DNA from: Paracoccaceae bacterium
GTDB taxonomy: Bacteria; Pseudomonadota; Alphaproteobacteria; Rhodobacterales; Rhodobacteraceae
Direction of reading: 5' to 3'
Assembly (NCBI GenBank): GCA_026707935.1
Contig: JAPOVX010000152.1
Location: 1 to 37,928 of the forward strand
Length of the DNA: 37,928 nt
This document shows positions 25,788 to 34,304 of the stretch, piece by piece. Within the stretch, counting starts at the first letter, position 1. The number at the start of each line of letters is the position of its first letter. The notes under the pieces are model-generated. The model ran no database searches, was not told where the DNA came from, and saw only the letters and a list, made by a program, of their open reading frames with translations. The position numbers and the translations under genes are program-made.

Positions 25788-27305
25788 ATGAGTAACCCGC
25801 TTTACGACCAACTGTTCGGAAAACATGGCGGGCAGACAACGCCTTTCCTTGTCCTTGAAGACGGCGCTGTCGTGACACATGCGGATTTTCTGGACGTGGC
25901 GGCCCGGTTTGCCCATGTGTTGACTCGGGCCGAAATGTCCCCAGGTGACCGGCTGGCTGCACAGGTTGAGAAATCGTCCTGGGCACTGGCACTCTATGCA
26001 GCCTGCGTCCAGTCCGGGATCGTCTTCTTGCCTCTCAATACGGCCTACACGGTCGATGAGCTCACCTATTTCATTGAAGACAGTGGCGCCCGAACCCTGG
26101 TTTGTGACGCAAGTAGAAAGGGAGCGCTTGCCGCGATCGGCGATTTGCCGGGAGTGCGACTCGAGACTTTGAATCCGGACGGAAGCGGAAGTCTTGCAGA
26201 TCAAGCCGAATCCATGCCGACCGACTATCCGACGATTGGCCGGGAAGAAAGCGATCTCGCCGCACTGCTCTATACGTCAGGCACGACCGGGCGTTCGAAA
26301 GGCGCGATGCTCACGCAGGGCAACTTGCTTTCGAATACTCTGATCCTTGCAGAGTCCTGGCGTTTCGATGCGAGAGACGTACTTCTCCACGTCCTGCCGA
26401 TCTTTCATACCCACGGGCTCTTCGTGGCTACGAATGTCACCCTGGTTGCAGGCGGATCGATGATCTTCCTTCCGAGGTTCGATCTCGACCAGGTCATCGC
26501 GCGATTGCCGGACGCCACAACCCTGATGGGCGTTCCGACATTATATACGCGCCTCCTGGATGCTCCGGGGTTCACGGCAGACCTGACGCGCGACATGCGC
26601 CTCTTCATTTCAGGAAGTGCACCGCTTCTGGCCGAGACCCATGCGCGATTTGAAAAACGCACGGGCCACCGCATCCTTGAGCGATACGGCATGACCGAGA
26701 CCAACATGAACACCTCGAACCCGTATGATGGAGAGCGGCGCGCCGGGACGGTCGGATTCCCTCTGCCGGGCGTGGAGCTCAGGATCACGGATCCGGCAAC
26801 AGGTGAGGATGTGGCGGCAGGCAACGTCGGACAAATCGAGGTACGCGGCCCAAACGTTTTCAAGGGTTACTGGCAAATGCCGGAAAAGACCGCTGCCGAA
26901 CTGCGCCCGAACGGTTTCTTCATCACCGGAGACATCGGGAGAGTCGAAGAGGACGGCTATGTCCACATCGTAGGGCGGAACAAGGACGTGATTATCTCCG
27001 GGGGATACAACATTTATCCGAAGGAGATCGAACTCGTCCTCGACGAACAGCCGGGCGTGCTCGAAAGCGCGGTGATTGGCGTGCCACACGCAGATTTCGG
27101 AGAAACTGTCCTGGGTCTGATCGTTCCGGACCCGGATGTCGATCCGGACCTCGAAACAATTGCTGGCGCTGCCGCGGCTTCGCTTGCGCGTTTCAAGCAT
27201 CCCCGCAAACTGCTGGTCGTCGACGAGTTGCCCCGAAATACCATGGGCAAGGTTCAGAAGAACCTGTTGCGCGAAAAGTACAAGAGCTTGTTCGTACCTG
27301 CGTAA
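25788..27305 (+). CDS. matB: Malonyl-CoA synthetase (malonate--CoA ligase)
   Basis: 505 residues of the ANL acyl-CoA synthetase family. LLYTSGTTGRSKGAMLTQGN is the ATP-binding P-loop. RYGMTETNMNTSNPYDGERR is the pattern that separates MatB from general acyl-CoA ligases. ITGDIGRVEEDGYVHIVGR, DVIISGGYNIYPKEIE and PRNTMGKVQKN (adenylation Lys) complete the C-terminal domain. The enzyme makes malonyl-CoA from malonate. No malonyl-CoA decarboxylase (matA) or malonate transporter is in the window, so here it probably salvages malonate or feeds fatty-acid synthesis. A textbook AGGAGG site precedes ATG 25788. Confidence 0.93.
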   Translation: MSNPLYDQLFGKHGGQTTPFLVLEDGAVVTHADFLDVAARFAHVLTRAEMSPGDRLAAQVEKSSWALALYAACVQSGIVFLPLNTAYTVDELTYFIEDSGARTLVCDASRKGALAAIGDLPGVRLETLNPDGSGSLADQAESMPTDYPTIGREESDLAALLYTSGTTGRSKGAMLTQGNLLSNTLILAESWRFDARDVLLHVLPIFHTHGLFVATNVTLVAGGSMIFLPRFDLDQVIARLPDATTLMGVPTLYTRLLDAPGFTADLTRDMRLFISGSAPLLAETHARFEKRTGHRILERYGMTETNMNTSNPYDGERRAGTVGFPLPGVELRITDPATGEDVAAGNVGQIEVRGPNVFKGYWQMPEKTAAELRPNGFFITGDIGRVEEDGYVHIVGRNKDVIISGGYNIYPKEIELVLDEQPGVLESAVIGVPHADFGETVLGLIVPDPDVDPDLETIAGAAAASLARFKHPRKLLVVDELPRNTMGKVQKNLLREKYKSLFVPA

Positions 27306-27466
27306 CCCGGGCTTCCTGAGTCTACCCGTGGTTCAAGCAGTCAGAGATCTGATTTGCCGCAATTGAAACCGAGACTGCATGCTTTAAATCGAGAGCCGCA
27401 CATACCATCATGCAGACAATGCAAAAAGACGGTTCCACGTCCCAATGAAAAAAACTTGCCACGCTC

Positions 27467-27970
27467 CTAAACGTAATCTTTCCAGTCTGTTCTGAAGCCG
27501 AGTTCATGGCCAAAATTGAAAGCATTGCACGCACGGATGCCGAACTGTCTGCACACGTCAGGAATCTTGCGGTTTTTCCTTTGAGCGCCCGGCCTCGAAC
27601 GCTCGGTTGTGACAATAACCCGGTTTTCGGTGTCAACCAGTGCGTAGGCCACCAGAAAAGGGTCACGACCAATCTCCAGGATCTCGATGTCGGTCAGATC
27701 AGGCGCGTATCCTTCTTCCATCACCCTACGAACTAAATCGATATCGACTTCTTCTTCGAATTTCAAAGCCGCTTCCGTCTCGGGCGTCTTTGCCCAGTCC
27801 GCGAGATTATCTGAGCCGGCCTTCAACTCCTCGTACACCTCGACAGGAATCCTGACGTGGCCTTTTTCTCCGCTGTGGATCAGCCATTCCCAGTATTCAT
27901 TGACTTGACCAATTCCATAGTAATCGCGGTTTGCGTCTATCAGCGTATTTGCATCAAGGAGGTAGAGCAT
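27467..27970 (-). CDS. DUF4411 PIN-like toxin candidate
   Basis: 167 residues. MLYLLDANTLIDANRDYYG provides the first PIN strand with D7 and T9. WEWLIHSGEKGHVRIPVEVYEEL carries a Glu in the second helix. DPFLVAYAL and VIVTTERSRPGAQRKNRKIP then complete the DUF4411 pattern; the family is an acidic PIN-like nuclease. Expected to cleave RNA and to be controlled by its upstream partner. It follows the XRE-ImmA gene by 11 nt in the same operon. A T7 tract lies shortly after its stop, without a strong stem. Confidence 0.9.
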   Translation of the reverse strand: MLYLLDANTLIDANRDYYGIGQVNEYWEWLIHSGEKGHVRIPVEVYEELKAGSDNLADWAKTPETEAALKFEEEVDIDLVRRVMEEGYAPDLTDIEILEIGRDPFLVAYALVDTENRVIVTTERSRPGAQRKNRKIPDVCRQFGIRACNAFNFGHELGFRTDWKDYV

Positions 27971-27981
27971 TGAAATCGAGC

Positions 27982-29184
27982 CTATCTCGAAATTTTCGGC
28001 TCACCGACCCGAAGCACGCTTTGGACATTCTTGGCGCTCACCCCCAGGATTTTGCCGGCCTTTGTCGTTGTCAACACTCCAGCTCTCAGCATGCGGTCAG
28101 CAAGCTCGACAAGAGCAGGACCAGCTCGGTGACGGCGAATAACGGGGTAGGCAGGGCCGGAGCCAGTTCTCCTGGCCGAATTCCGGCCAAGCGATCGCTG
28201 TTTGAGGAAATTCTTGCGGAAGGTCCGTGCAATGCCTTCATAGAATTCATAGCTGAAAGTACCGGAACGATGAAGCTTGTAGGCGACCATTGTTCCGCTG
28301 ACCTTGTGTTCAAGGGCGAAGTCGCCCACCAGCCGGACAGCCGCCGGCAGACCGGATTCTTCGCTGACAGCCAGCTGTTTGAGTTCGGTTGCTGGCAAAA
28401 GGAATTCTCCTGCCACGTCATTGCAGAATTTCTCGATCCGGCGTTCGCCGTTGCGTCCGCTCAGGCCCGTGAGGCCAAGCCAGAGATGAGCGAGTTCATG
28501 CACGATGGTAAATGCCTGTGCGCCTTTGGAGTCGTTCGCATTCACCGCGATGAAAGGTGCAATTTCATCGGCAAGGGCGAACCCCCGAAACAGGTCGACA
28601 GGGATTTCCGTGTGATAACTGCCAAGGTTATCTACGAACAGGACAAAGATGCCCGCACCTTCCGCCTTGCGGCGAAGATAAGAGACCGCGCCATCGATGT
28701 TTCGGGACCGCCGGTACGTTTCATTGTCAAAATCAAGCGTGGCTTTCATCCGGCTCGCGAGCGCGCCTGGAGTTTCGTCGATCTCCGCCGTGCCAATGAA
28801 TGCCAGGCTTTCGGCCTCGTCTTCTTCTTCGAGGACCATGCGCACAAGCGACTGGCGAGCCCTGATGTCGCGAAGAACAGCATCGACAAGTGCGTTGTCG
28901 GTCTGGGCGACATTTGCCGGGAGAGTTCTGAAGTCCTGGCCTCGGTCACCCGCTCTCGGTGGCGCACTCAGGTAGAATGTCAAGAGCGGACGTCTGTACT
29001 GCTTCGACATTTTCACCAGCATGGGACGCGTGGGAATGGCGTCTCCGCTTTCCAGGGCGGCAAGCCGCTCAACGGGTCCAAGACCGTGCGCACCTCCGAT
29101 ACCGAGTTTCCGCACTGCATCAAGGGGAGACAATCCCGCCGTCTCCCGGGCCCACTTCAGAATATTCGGGTTAACGCTTGGCAT
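27982..29184 (-). CDS. XRE-HTH / ImmA-IrrE metallopeptidase-like protein (antitoxin candidate)
   Basis: 400 residues. Residues about 7-75 are a Cro/CI-type helix-turn-helix region (ILKWARETAGLSPLDAVRKL, RLAALESGDAIPTRPMLVKM). A central ImmA/IrrE domain has the zinc motif in AFTIVHELAHLWLG (HELAH at 229-233). The C-terminal part (AGVLTTTKAGKILGVSAKNV) resembles the small helical end domain of this group. Such proteins regulate and neutralise DUF4411-type partners and are common on mobile elements. Regulation of its own operon through the palindrome at 29506-29524 is inferred. ATG 29184 lies inside the end of the upstream small gene (14-nt overlap). Confidence 0.9.
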   Translation of the reverse strand: MPSVNPNILKWARETAGLSPLDAVRKLGIGGAHGLGPVERLAALESGDAIPTRPMLVKMSKQYRRPLLTFYLSAPPRAGDRGQDFRTLPANVAQTDNALVDAVLRDIRARQSLVRMVLEEEDEAESLAFIGTAEIDETPGALASRMKATLDFDNETYRRSRNIDGAVSYLRRKAEGAGIFVLFVDNLGSYHTEIPVDLFRGFALADEIAPFIAVNANDSKGAQAFTIVHELAHLWLGLTGLSGRNGERRIEKFCNDVAGEFLLPATELKQLAVSEESGLPAAVRLVGDFALEHKVSGTMVAYKLHRSGTFSYEFYEGIARTFRKNFLKQRSLGRNSARRTGSGPAYPVIRRHRAGPALVELADRMLRAGVLTTTKAGKILGVSAKNVQSVLRVGEPKISR

Positions 29185-29467
29185 GGTTTGGTTCCATCAT
29201 CCCTTTAAGGTCATCGAAGCGACTATACGAGGGCAGTTCGCGGAAACAGGCGCGGCATTCTTGCTGAACTCCGTAGATCCAGAGATGCCTGAATTCCGGG
29301 AACTGGGAGGCACGGAACAGGATCATGCTGAGGAACATCTCGGGGATTGCGTACTTACCTGGCTCGCAGTATCGCCAGCCTGCGGGGATGAAATTTTGGT
29401 GTTCCCAGTCCTCAAAGGTTTGGGCGAAACCGTCGGGATAGCAGAGCAAGGTGAAAGACAGCGACAC
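29171..29467 (-). CDS. Hypothetical protein, first gene of the ImmA/DUF4411 module
   Basis: 98 residues from GTG 29467, which follows AAGGA. No domain recognised. The sequence has a compact aromatic-rich core (FEDWEHQNFIPAGWRYCEPG) and two late cysteines in QQECRACFRELPSY, a CxxC that could bind metal. Its 3' end overlaps the XRE-ImmA start by 14 nt, so the three genes form one coupled unit. The open frame continues upstream without another start codon. It could be a third toxin-antitoxin component or an accessory regulator. Confidence 0.6.
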   Translation of the reverse strand: MSLSFTLLCYPDGFAQTFEDWEHQNFIPAGWRYCEPGKYAIPEMFLSMILFRASQFPEFRHLWIYGVQQECRACFRELPSYSRFDDLKGMMEPNHAKR

Positions 29468-29505
29468 GAGCGGTTCCTTGGCAGGTTCAGCTTGAATTCG
29501 CCTTG

Positions 29506-29524
29506 AATCACGCTTTGCGTGATT
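29506..29524. promoter_or_regulatory. Perfect palindrome, candidate operator of the ImmA/DUF4411 module
   Basis: AATCACGC (29506-29513) and GCGTGATT (29517-29524) are exact reverse complements around a TTT centre, 38 nt before the GTG of the first gene. Its size and position suit binding by the operon's own XRE-type regulator. As RNA it would also fold into a stem, but it is upstream of the genes and no T run follows on the operon strand. Confidence 0.6.
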
Positions 29525-29666
29525 TGTGAATCCCTCCCTTCTGAAAATCCCCCTTATCCAGAATTGGCGGTCTGCAAAACACAGTCGAGCCCAGATGTCT
29601 CTCGGGAATCAATGCCCAATTGTACGCGGCCCCGTCGAACCACGGCCGGAAGTCCGTCCGAACTGC

Positions 29667-30365
29667 CTATTCGCCCGGGAAATTGGGGCGATCGGGGCCG
29701 TAATGTTCCCCGAGATAGTCGAGGATGACCGTGCGGAGATCTGCGTCTACCGGCTCCATTTCCTGCTCCTCCACCATCCAGTTCAGAAGTTCATCCCACT
29801 GGTCCCGTCTCAGGCCCTGCTGTGCAACGATCCGTTCCGAATGGCAGGGTGTGCACGTGTCAAATGTCTCGGATGCGCCTGGCGCCACGACCATGACGCC
29901 GAAGTCTTCCGGCTCCTGTGCCAGGGGAGCCACCGGTTCTGTCGGTGCCGGCCCAAAATCGGCAGGATTGTCACTCATACGGTTCAGGAAGGCGATGACG
30001 TCGACGCGGTCGCGCTCGTTCTTGAGGCCGACGAAGATCATGGAGGTGCCCTTCACGAGCACGCGCGGTTTCTTCAGATAGGCGTCGAGTCGCTCCAGTG
30101 TCCAGTTGCCGCCGAATGCCGTTATGGCCTTTGAATAGGAAAACCCTTCCCTGGCGGCTACGGGAGCGCCGACAATACCCCAAAGATTGGGTCCGAGCTT
30201 CTTCCCGCCGTCCCTTTCGACCGAGTGGCAGAGGACGCATTTGCGGAAGACCTTCTTCCCACGGTCGGGATCGGCCGCGGCAAGGAGGGACTCCAGATCG
30301 TCCGCACCCGCGGTTGCAGCCGCCATACAGGCGTACAGTAACGCCGCCGCAATCCAGGTTCTCAT
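29667..30365 (-). CDS. Dihaem c-type cytochrome subunit of sulfite dehydrogenase (cyt c + SorB-like)
   Basis: 232 residues with a cleavable signal peptide (AALLYACMAAATAGA, cut near residue 20). Domain 1 (about 24-135) is a class I cytochrome c: KCVLCHSVERDGGKKLGPN (CxxCH at 43-47) and KGTSMIFVG with the axial Met (M109). After a Pro-rich linker, domain 2 (about 160-225) has DTCTPCHSERIVAQQGL (CxxCH at 171-175) and LNWMVEEQEMEPVDADLRT, a pattern like SorB. It lies 26 nt after sorA and should take electrons from its haem/Moco centre. SorB itself is monohaem and much smaller, so this is a fused form; a SoxD-like role is the alternative. Confidence 0.8.
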   Translation of the reverse strand: MRTWIAAALLYACMAAATAGADDLESLLAAADPDRGKKVFRKCVLCHSVERDGGKKLGPNLWGIVGAPVAAREGFSYSKAITAFGGNWTLERLDAYLKKPRVLVKGTSMIFVGLKNERDRVDVIAFLNRMSDNPADFGPAPTEPVAPLAQEPEDFGVMVVAPGASETFDTCTPCHSERIVAQQGLRRDQWDELLNWMVEEQEMEPVDADLRTVILDYLGEHYGPDRPNFPGE

Positions 30366-30391
30366 TGCCTGTCGCGTTTCCGTGTTGACCG

Positions 30392-31687
30392 TCAGGCTAC
30401 GCGTAACGACACCCGATGCATCGTGTTGTTGAGATAGCCTTTCGGATTCCAGTCGATGGCGAAGGGCTGCATCTCGCCGGCACTGTCGGTCGCACGCGCC
30501 CAGACCTCGTAATATCCGGCTTCCGGGAACGACAGGGTACGGCGCCAGTTCTGCCACGCTCCAACATTTACGGGGCCGTCCAGTTCCGCGGCCATCCAGG
30601 TCTTGCCGAAGTCGATGGTGACGTCGACGGCAACGACGGTCCGGTCGCCCGACCAGGCGTGGCCGCGCACCTCGACCTTGCGCTCTGCCCTGCTGTTGTG
30701 CTCTGGCGACGTCACAAGGGATTTCACCGGCATGCGCTCGATGATGACGAGATCCTCTTCCGGAACCTTGTCTCCGGGAGCGACCGGATAGCGTGGTACC
30801 CGGTAGGACGTGCCGGTCATCTTCGGTCCGTCATGTACGACGTCGCGGAGCTGGATGCGTGTCAGCCATTTCTGCGAACAGGAGCCCGGCCAACCTGGCA
30901 CCACGAGACGGAGTGGCGCGCCGTTCTGCCTGTGAAGCGGCCCTCCGTTCATCGCAAATGCGATCAGGACAGTGTCGGTCATTGCCTTTGCGACCGGAAT
31001 GCCGCGGGAAATCGGTTGCTTGTCCTCCTTTCCGGAGAGATGGGTGTCGGCACCGTAATGGGCGGTATAGACCACGCCCGGCTTCACGCCGGCATTCTTC
31101 AGGACATCGGCAAGCCGCACGCCGGTCCATTCCGCGCAGCCGACGGCGCCGACCGTCCACTGGTTGCCCCTGGCCGGAGGATCGAAAAAGGCCCGGCCGT
31201 TTCCACCGCATTCGATGGTGAGCGCCATCGTCGTCACCTCGAACCCGGAGCGGAGGTCGTCGATGGAGTACATCCCCGGATTCTCCACCAGCCCGTCGAC
31301 AGCCAGCGTCCAACCTTCCGCATCGACATCCTCGGGTGGCAATCCGTTATTGCGGATGAAGTGCCGGGCAGTGGGTGTGATTGCATCGTCGAGCAGATGT
31401 GCAGGCGTCTCGGCATTGATGGGCCTGTCGTTCAGCAGTGTCAGGCCATCCTTGCCGACGAGCACATCCTCCGCGGCAAAGGCGGCCGGCACCAGTCCGT
31501 GCGGCATGTTGGCATAGAATGGAACCGTCATGCCGAGCAGGCTGCCTGCGGTCACCGACCCTGCACCGGTGAAAAAGCCGCGGCGGCTCATTCTTGGCTC
31601 GGGCTTGAAGAACTGGCGGTGCGCCTCTTCAGGGTTCTCCCCGAAAAAGGCGTAAAGCCCTTTGGTTTTGCACGAATCCTTCGGCAT
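30392..31687 (-). CDS. sorA: Tat-exported molybdopterin sulfite dehydrogenase (SorA/SoxC type)
   Basis: 432 residues. A twin-arginine signal sits unusually far in (SRRGFFTGAGSVTAG, residues 34-48), with cleavage after about 70 (AAFAAE). MALTIECGGNGRAFFDPPAR carries the Moco-ligating Cys (C160). WTVGAVGCAEWTGVRL, YGADTHLSGKEDK, RLVVPGWPGSCSQKWLTRI and the C-terminal Mo-co dimerisation domain (EVRGHAWSGDR, WPEAGYYEVWAR-like) follow. It oxidises sulfite to sulfate in the periplasm, passing electrons to the cytochrome encoded next. ATG 31687 has a GGAG site. No other sox genes are nearby, which favours SorA over SoxC, but sequence alone does not separate the two. Confidence 0.88.
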   Translation of the reverse strand: MPKDSCKTKGLYAFFGENPEEAHRQFFKPEPRMSRRGFFTGAGSVTAGSLLGMTVPFYANMPHGLVPAAFAAEDVLVGKDGLTLLNDRPINAETPAHLLDDAITPTARHFIRNNGLPPEDVDAEGWTLAVDGLVENPGMYSIDDLRSGFEVTTMALTIECGGNGRAFFDPPARGNQWTVGAVGCAEWTGVRLADVLKNAGVKPGVVYTAHYGADTHLSGKEDKQPISRGIPVAKAMTDTVLIAFAMNGGPLHRQNGAPLRLVVPGWPGSCSQKWLTRIQLRDVVHDGPKMTGTSYRVPRYPVAPGDKVPEEDLVIIERMPVKSLVTSPEHNSRAERKVEVRGHAWSGDRTVVAVDVTIDFGKTWMAAELDGPVNVGAWQNWRRTLSFPEAGYYEVWARATDSAGEMQPFAIDWNPKGYLNNTMHRVSLRVA

Positions 31688-31751
31688 GGCATTTTTCTCC
31701 GTTCGTTCGCCCGTTTTCCATTGCTGCGAATCGCGGCGTGTTCGGGTTCGC

Positions 31752-31780
31752 AGTATGATCGGCGCATGGTGTCGTGTGAA
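31752..31780 (-). promoter_or_regulatory. Candidate sigma-70 promoter of sorA
   Basis: On the minus strand TTCACA (31780-31775, five of six -35 consensus positions) is followed after exactly 17 nt by CATACT (31757-31752, four of six -10 positions). Transcription would start about 60 nt ahead of the sorA ATG. Confidence 0.45.
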
Positions 31781-31935
31781 GTTCAGAACCTTTGGAAATT
31801 CTGGACAGAGACGCATTCTGGTCGGGAACGCGCAACCGTTCGGTGGTTGCCGGCGAAACGAACATGGCGGTCAAGCGAGCAGGTACATCGCGGCGAAGCG
31901 TGCCCTGATCCTGCGGTGCGGTGGCGGTTAACTGC

Positions 31936-32207
31936 TCACGCCCCTAGAGACTGTTCTTGCGTTCCAAACGGATCGGTCGCTTCCCGATGGTTGGCAAACC
32001 AGTTGTCGAGGGCCGGTTCCAGGGCTGACTGAACGATTCTCATGACTTCTCGCGAGTTGGCGAGCGGACCATGTCGACGGTGTCCATGGGATCCCTCACT
32101 CGCGTGAACTTCTTCGCCAGATCCACGAATATCTCGCGGAGATAATCGAAACAAATTACGTCCTCCGATCTCCTGAAAGACCGCTGCAACTCTCCTTTCA
32201 TGATCAT
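31936..32207 (-). other. Two coupled short frames, possible frameshifted small helical gene
   Basis: A frame starting at ATG 32207 encodes [40 protein letters not shown] and stops at 32040. A second frame starts in the same ATGA (ATG 32043) and encodes MRIVQSALEPALDNWFANHR to 31936. Read together with a -1 shift they make one amphipathic helical protein of about 90 residues, loosely reminiscent of phasin-type helices, but this resemblance is weak. It may be a real pair, a frameshifted pseudogene or chance. Confidence 0.3.
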
Positions 32208-32327
32208 CTCGGGCCTGGAACGTCTCGCCGAGTTCCTTGTGTGGCCTTGTCCCTCACGAAAAGATCCGGAAACATCCTCGTCCCCGGTTTCTCCGGTGGT
32301 TCGAGACATCCGATTCCCTGTTTCGGC

Positions 32328-32356
32328 TTGCAACCCAAATGGACCACAATTATACG
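32328..32356 (+). promoter_or_regulatory. Candidate promoter of the rpmI-rplT-pheST operon
   Basis: TTGCAA (32328-32333) and TATACG (32351-32356) are separated by exactly 17 nt, each matching the sigma-70 consensus at four positions. They lie about 80 nt upstream of rpmI, with no other gene between. Confidence 0.5.
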
Positions 32357-32374
32357 GCGCGCTTCAGACGCGCC
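32356..32374 (+). promoter_or_regulatory. Leader hairpin before rpmI
   Basis: GGCGCG (32356-32361) and CGCGCC (32369-32374) form a 6-bp GC stem with a 7-nt loop just after the predicted -10 element. It would lie at the very 5' end of the transcript. Ribosomal-protein operons with L20 are often autoregulated through leader RNA; whether this stem takes part is unknown. Confidence 0.35.
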
Positions 32375-32433
32375 GCCGGCCAAAAGGGCTGCCGAGCGGC
32401 GTGGTTGACCCTTCCAGGAAACAGGAGGTGGAA

Positions 32434-32634
32434 ATGCCCAAGATGAAAACGAAATCCAGCGCCAAGAAACGCTTCAGAATGACGGCAAAAGGCAAGATTA
32501 GGTCCTGCCAGGCCGGCAAGCGCCACGGCATGATCAAGCGCACCAGGAAATTCATTCGAAACGCACGCGGTACAACCATTCTTGGCCGGTCCGCGTCGCG
32601 AATCGTGAAATCCTACATGCCCTATTCCAGGTAA
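32434..32634 (+). CDS. rpmI: 50S ribosomal protein L35
   Basis: 66 residues. [40 protein letters not shown] and [10 protein letters not shown] are the L35 signature in the alphaproteobacterial form (GKRHGMIKR). It lies in the large subunit. A strong CAGGAGG precedes ATG 32434; the frame opens much earlier but only this start gives the family N-terminus. 18 nt to rplT. infC, often ahead of rpmI in other bacteria, is absent here. Confidence 0.97.
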   Translation: MPKMKTKSSAKKRFRMTAKGKIRSCQAGKRHGMIKRTRKFIRNARGTTILGRSASRIVKSYMPYSR

Positions 32635-32652
32635 GGACGGGAGAGCAGGACC

Positions 32653-33024
32653 ATGACCCGCGTCAGAAACCGCGTTCAAACTCACCGTCGCCACAGGAAG
32701 GTCGTCAAGGCGGCGAAAGGTTACTACGGCAGGCGAAAAAACACGTTTCGAACCGCGAAACAGGCCGTGGATCGCGCGCACCAGTACGCGACCCGCGACC
32801 GGAAAAACAGGAAGCGAAATTTCCGGGCACTCTGGATTCAGCGTATCAATGCGGCCGTCCGGGAACTCGACGAATCCCTGACATACAGCCGTTTCGTGAA
32901 TGGCCTTTCGATTGCCGGCATTGAGGTCGACAGAAAACTCCTGGCAGACTTGGCCGTACACGACCCGAAGGTCTTCGAAACCGTCGTCAATCGCGCCAGG
33001 GATGCCCTCGCCACGAAGTCCTGA
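32653..33024 (+). CDS. rplT: 50S ribosomal protein L20
   Basis: 123 residues. [60 protein letters not shown] and [20 protein letters not shown] are diagnostic. It binds 23S rRNA early in large-subunit assembly and can repress its own operon. Slightly longer than usual at the C-terminus. A GGGAGAGCAGGA site precedes ATG 32653. Confidence 0.97.
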   Translation: MTRVRNRVQTHRRHRKVVKAAKGYYGRRKNTFRTAKQAVDRAHQYATRDRKNRKRNFRALWIQRINAAVRELDESLTYSRFVNGLSIAGIEVDRKLLADLAVHDPKVFETVVNRARDALATKS

Positions 33025-33198
33025 GCCCGAAGCTCGCGCAATCCGACCGGGACCTGTCCGTTTCCTTTGGGCAATAGCTTCGGTCCAGCCGAATGATACA
33101 CTTGAAATGGTCTTGACCGACCGCATCGCGCGTTGCGGCCACAGCGCCCCGATCCGGGCATGACCTTCCCCGTCGGAGAAAGAGGCGAAGGAAAGACA

Positions 33199-34290
33199 AT
33201 GCAAGACACGGATGCATTGAAGGACCGTCTCATCGCGGCGATTTCAAGCGCCGGGGACGTGGAGTCTCTCGAGCAGATCCGGGTTTCGTCGGTAGGACGC
33301 AAGGGTGAAGTGTCTCTCCTGATGAGGGAACTCGGCCGCATGACTCCGGAAGAAAGAATGGTCCGGGGGCCGGAGTTGAACGCGCTCAAGGATGAAGTCA
33401 ACCTGGCTATTTCAAGGCGGCGGGACGAACTGGCGGAAGCAGCGTTGCAGCTTCGCCTGAGTGAAGAATGGATGGATGTCACGATGCCTGGTCGAACCAG
33501 GCGGGCCGGAACCCTGCATCCGGTGTCACAGGTTACCGAAGAGGTGATCGCGATCTTTGGAGGTCTTGGTTTCTCCGTTGCCGAAGGACCACAAATCGAA
33601 ACGGACTGGCATAACTTCGATGCTCTCAACATGCCTCCGGAACATCCTGCACGCCAGGAACATGACACGTTCTACATGCACAGTGACGGAAACGACGGGC
33701 ACCCGCCGCATGTCCTGCGAACCCATACCTCACCCGTGCAGATCCGCCACATGAAATCTCACGGGGTTCCGTGCAGGGTGATTGCGCCCGGACGAGTCTA
33801 TCGGGCCGATTACGACCAGACCCACACACCGATGTTCCACCAGTACGAAGGGCTGTGCCTCGATCGGGATGTCTCGATGGCCAACCTGAAGTGGACGCTG
33901 GAGGAGTTCTGCCGGAGTTTTTTCGAGTTGGAGGGAGTCGAATTGCGATTCCGGGCTTCGCATTTCCCGTTCACGGAGCCTTCCGCCGAGGTCGATATTC
34001 GCTGCAGTTGGGCAGACGGCCAGCTGAAAATCGGCACGGGTGACGACTGGCTGGAAATCCTCGGATGCGGAATGGTGCATCCGAAGGTCCTGGAGGCCGG
34101 CGGGGTCGATCCGGACCAATGGCAGGGATTCGCCTTCGGGATGGGAATCGACCGGCTGGCGATGCTCAAATACGGAATCCCGGATCTCAGGGCATTCTTT
34201 GACAGCCATGTGTCTTGGCTGAGGCACTACGGCTTTCCGCCACTGGATGTGCCGACGCTTCATGCCGGGCTCAGCCGGACCGGTTTATAG
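33199..34290 (+). CDS. pheS: Phenylalanyl-tRNA synthetase alpha subunit
   Basis: 363 residues. The N-terminal coiled-coil arm (residues about 1-95) is followed by the class II catalytic core: [60 protein letters not shown] (motif 2 region), [19 protein letters not shown] and the motif 3 [20 protein letters not shown]. It forms the alpha2-beta2 enzyme with PheT. ATG 33199 follows GAAGGAAAG. 14 nt separate it from pheT. Confidence 0.97.
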   Translation: MQDTDALKDRLIAAISSAGDVESLEQIRVSSVGRKGEVSLLMRELGRMTPEERMVRGPELNALKDEVNLAISRRRDELAEAALQLRLSEEWMDVTMPGRTRRAGTLHPVSQVTEEVIAIFGGLGFSVAEGPQIETDWHNFDALNMPPEHPARQEHDTFYMHSDGNDGHPPHVLRTHTSPVQIRHMKSHGVPCRVIAPGRVYRADYDQTHTPMFHQYEGLCLDRDVSMANLKWTLEEFCRSFFELEGVELRFRASHFPFTEPSAEVDIRCSWADGQLKIGTGDDWLEILGCGMVHPKVLEAGGVDPDQWQGFAFGMGIDRLAMLKYGIPDLRAFFDSHVSWLRHYGFPPLDVPTLHAGLSRTGL

Positions 34291-34304
34291 GGACGGGTCC
34301 GGCG

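Noticed and set aside
25741..25790. tRNA T-arm-like GGTTTCGAACC sequence
   Set aside because: The five-base stem does not pair correctly on either strand and no acceptor, D or anticodon arms can be placed around it.
30416..32032. 538-codon plus-strand frame
   Set aside because: Antisense to sorA along most of its length; its translation is the mirror of a G/C-rich coding strand and shows no family features.
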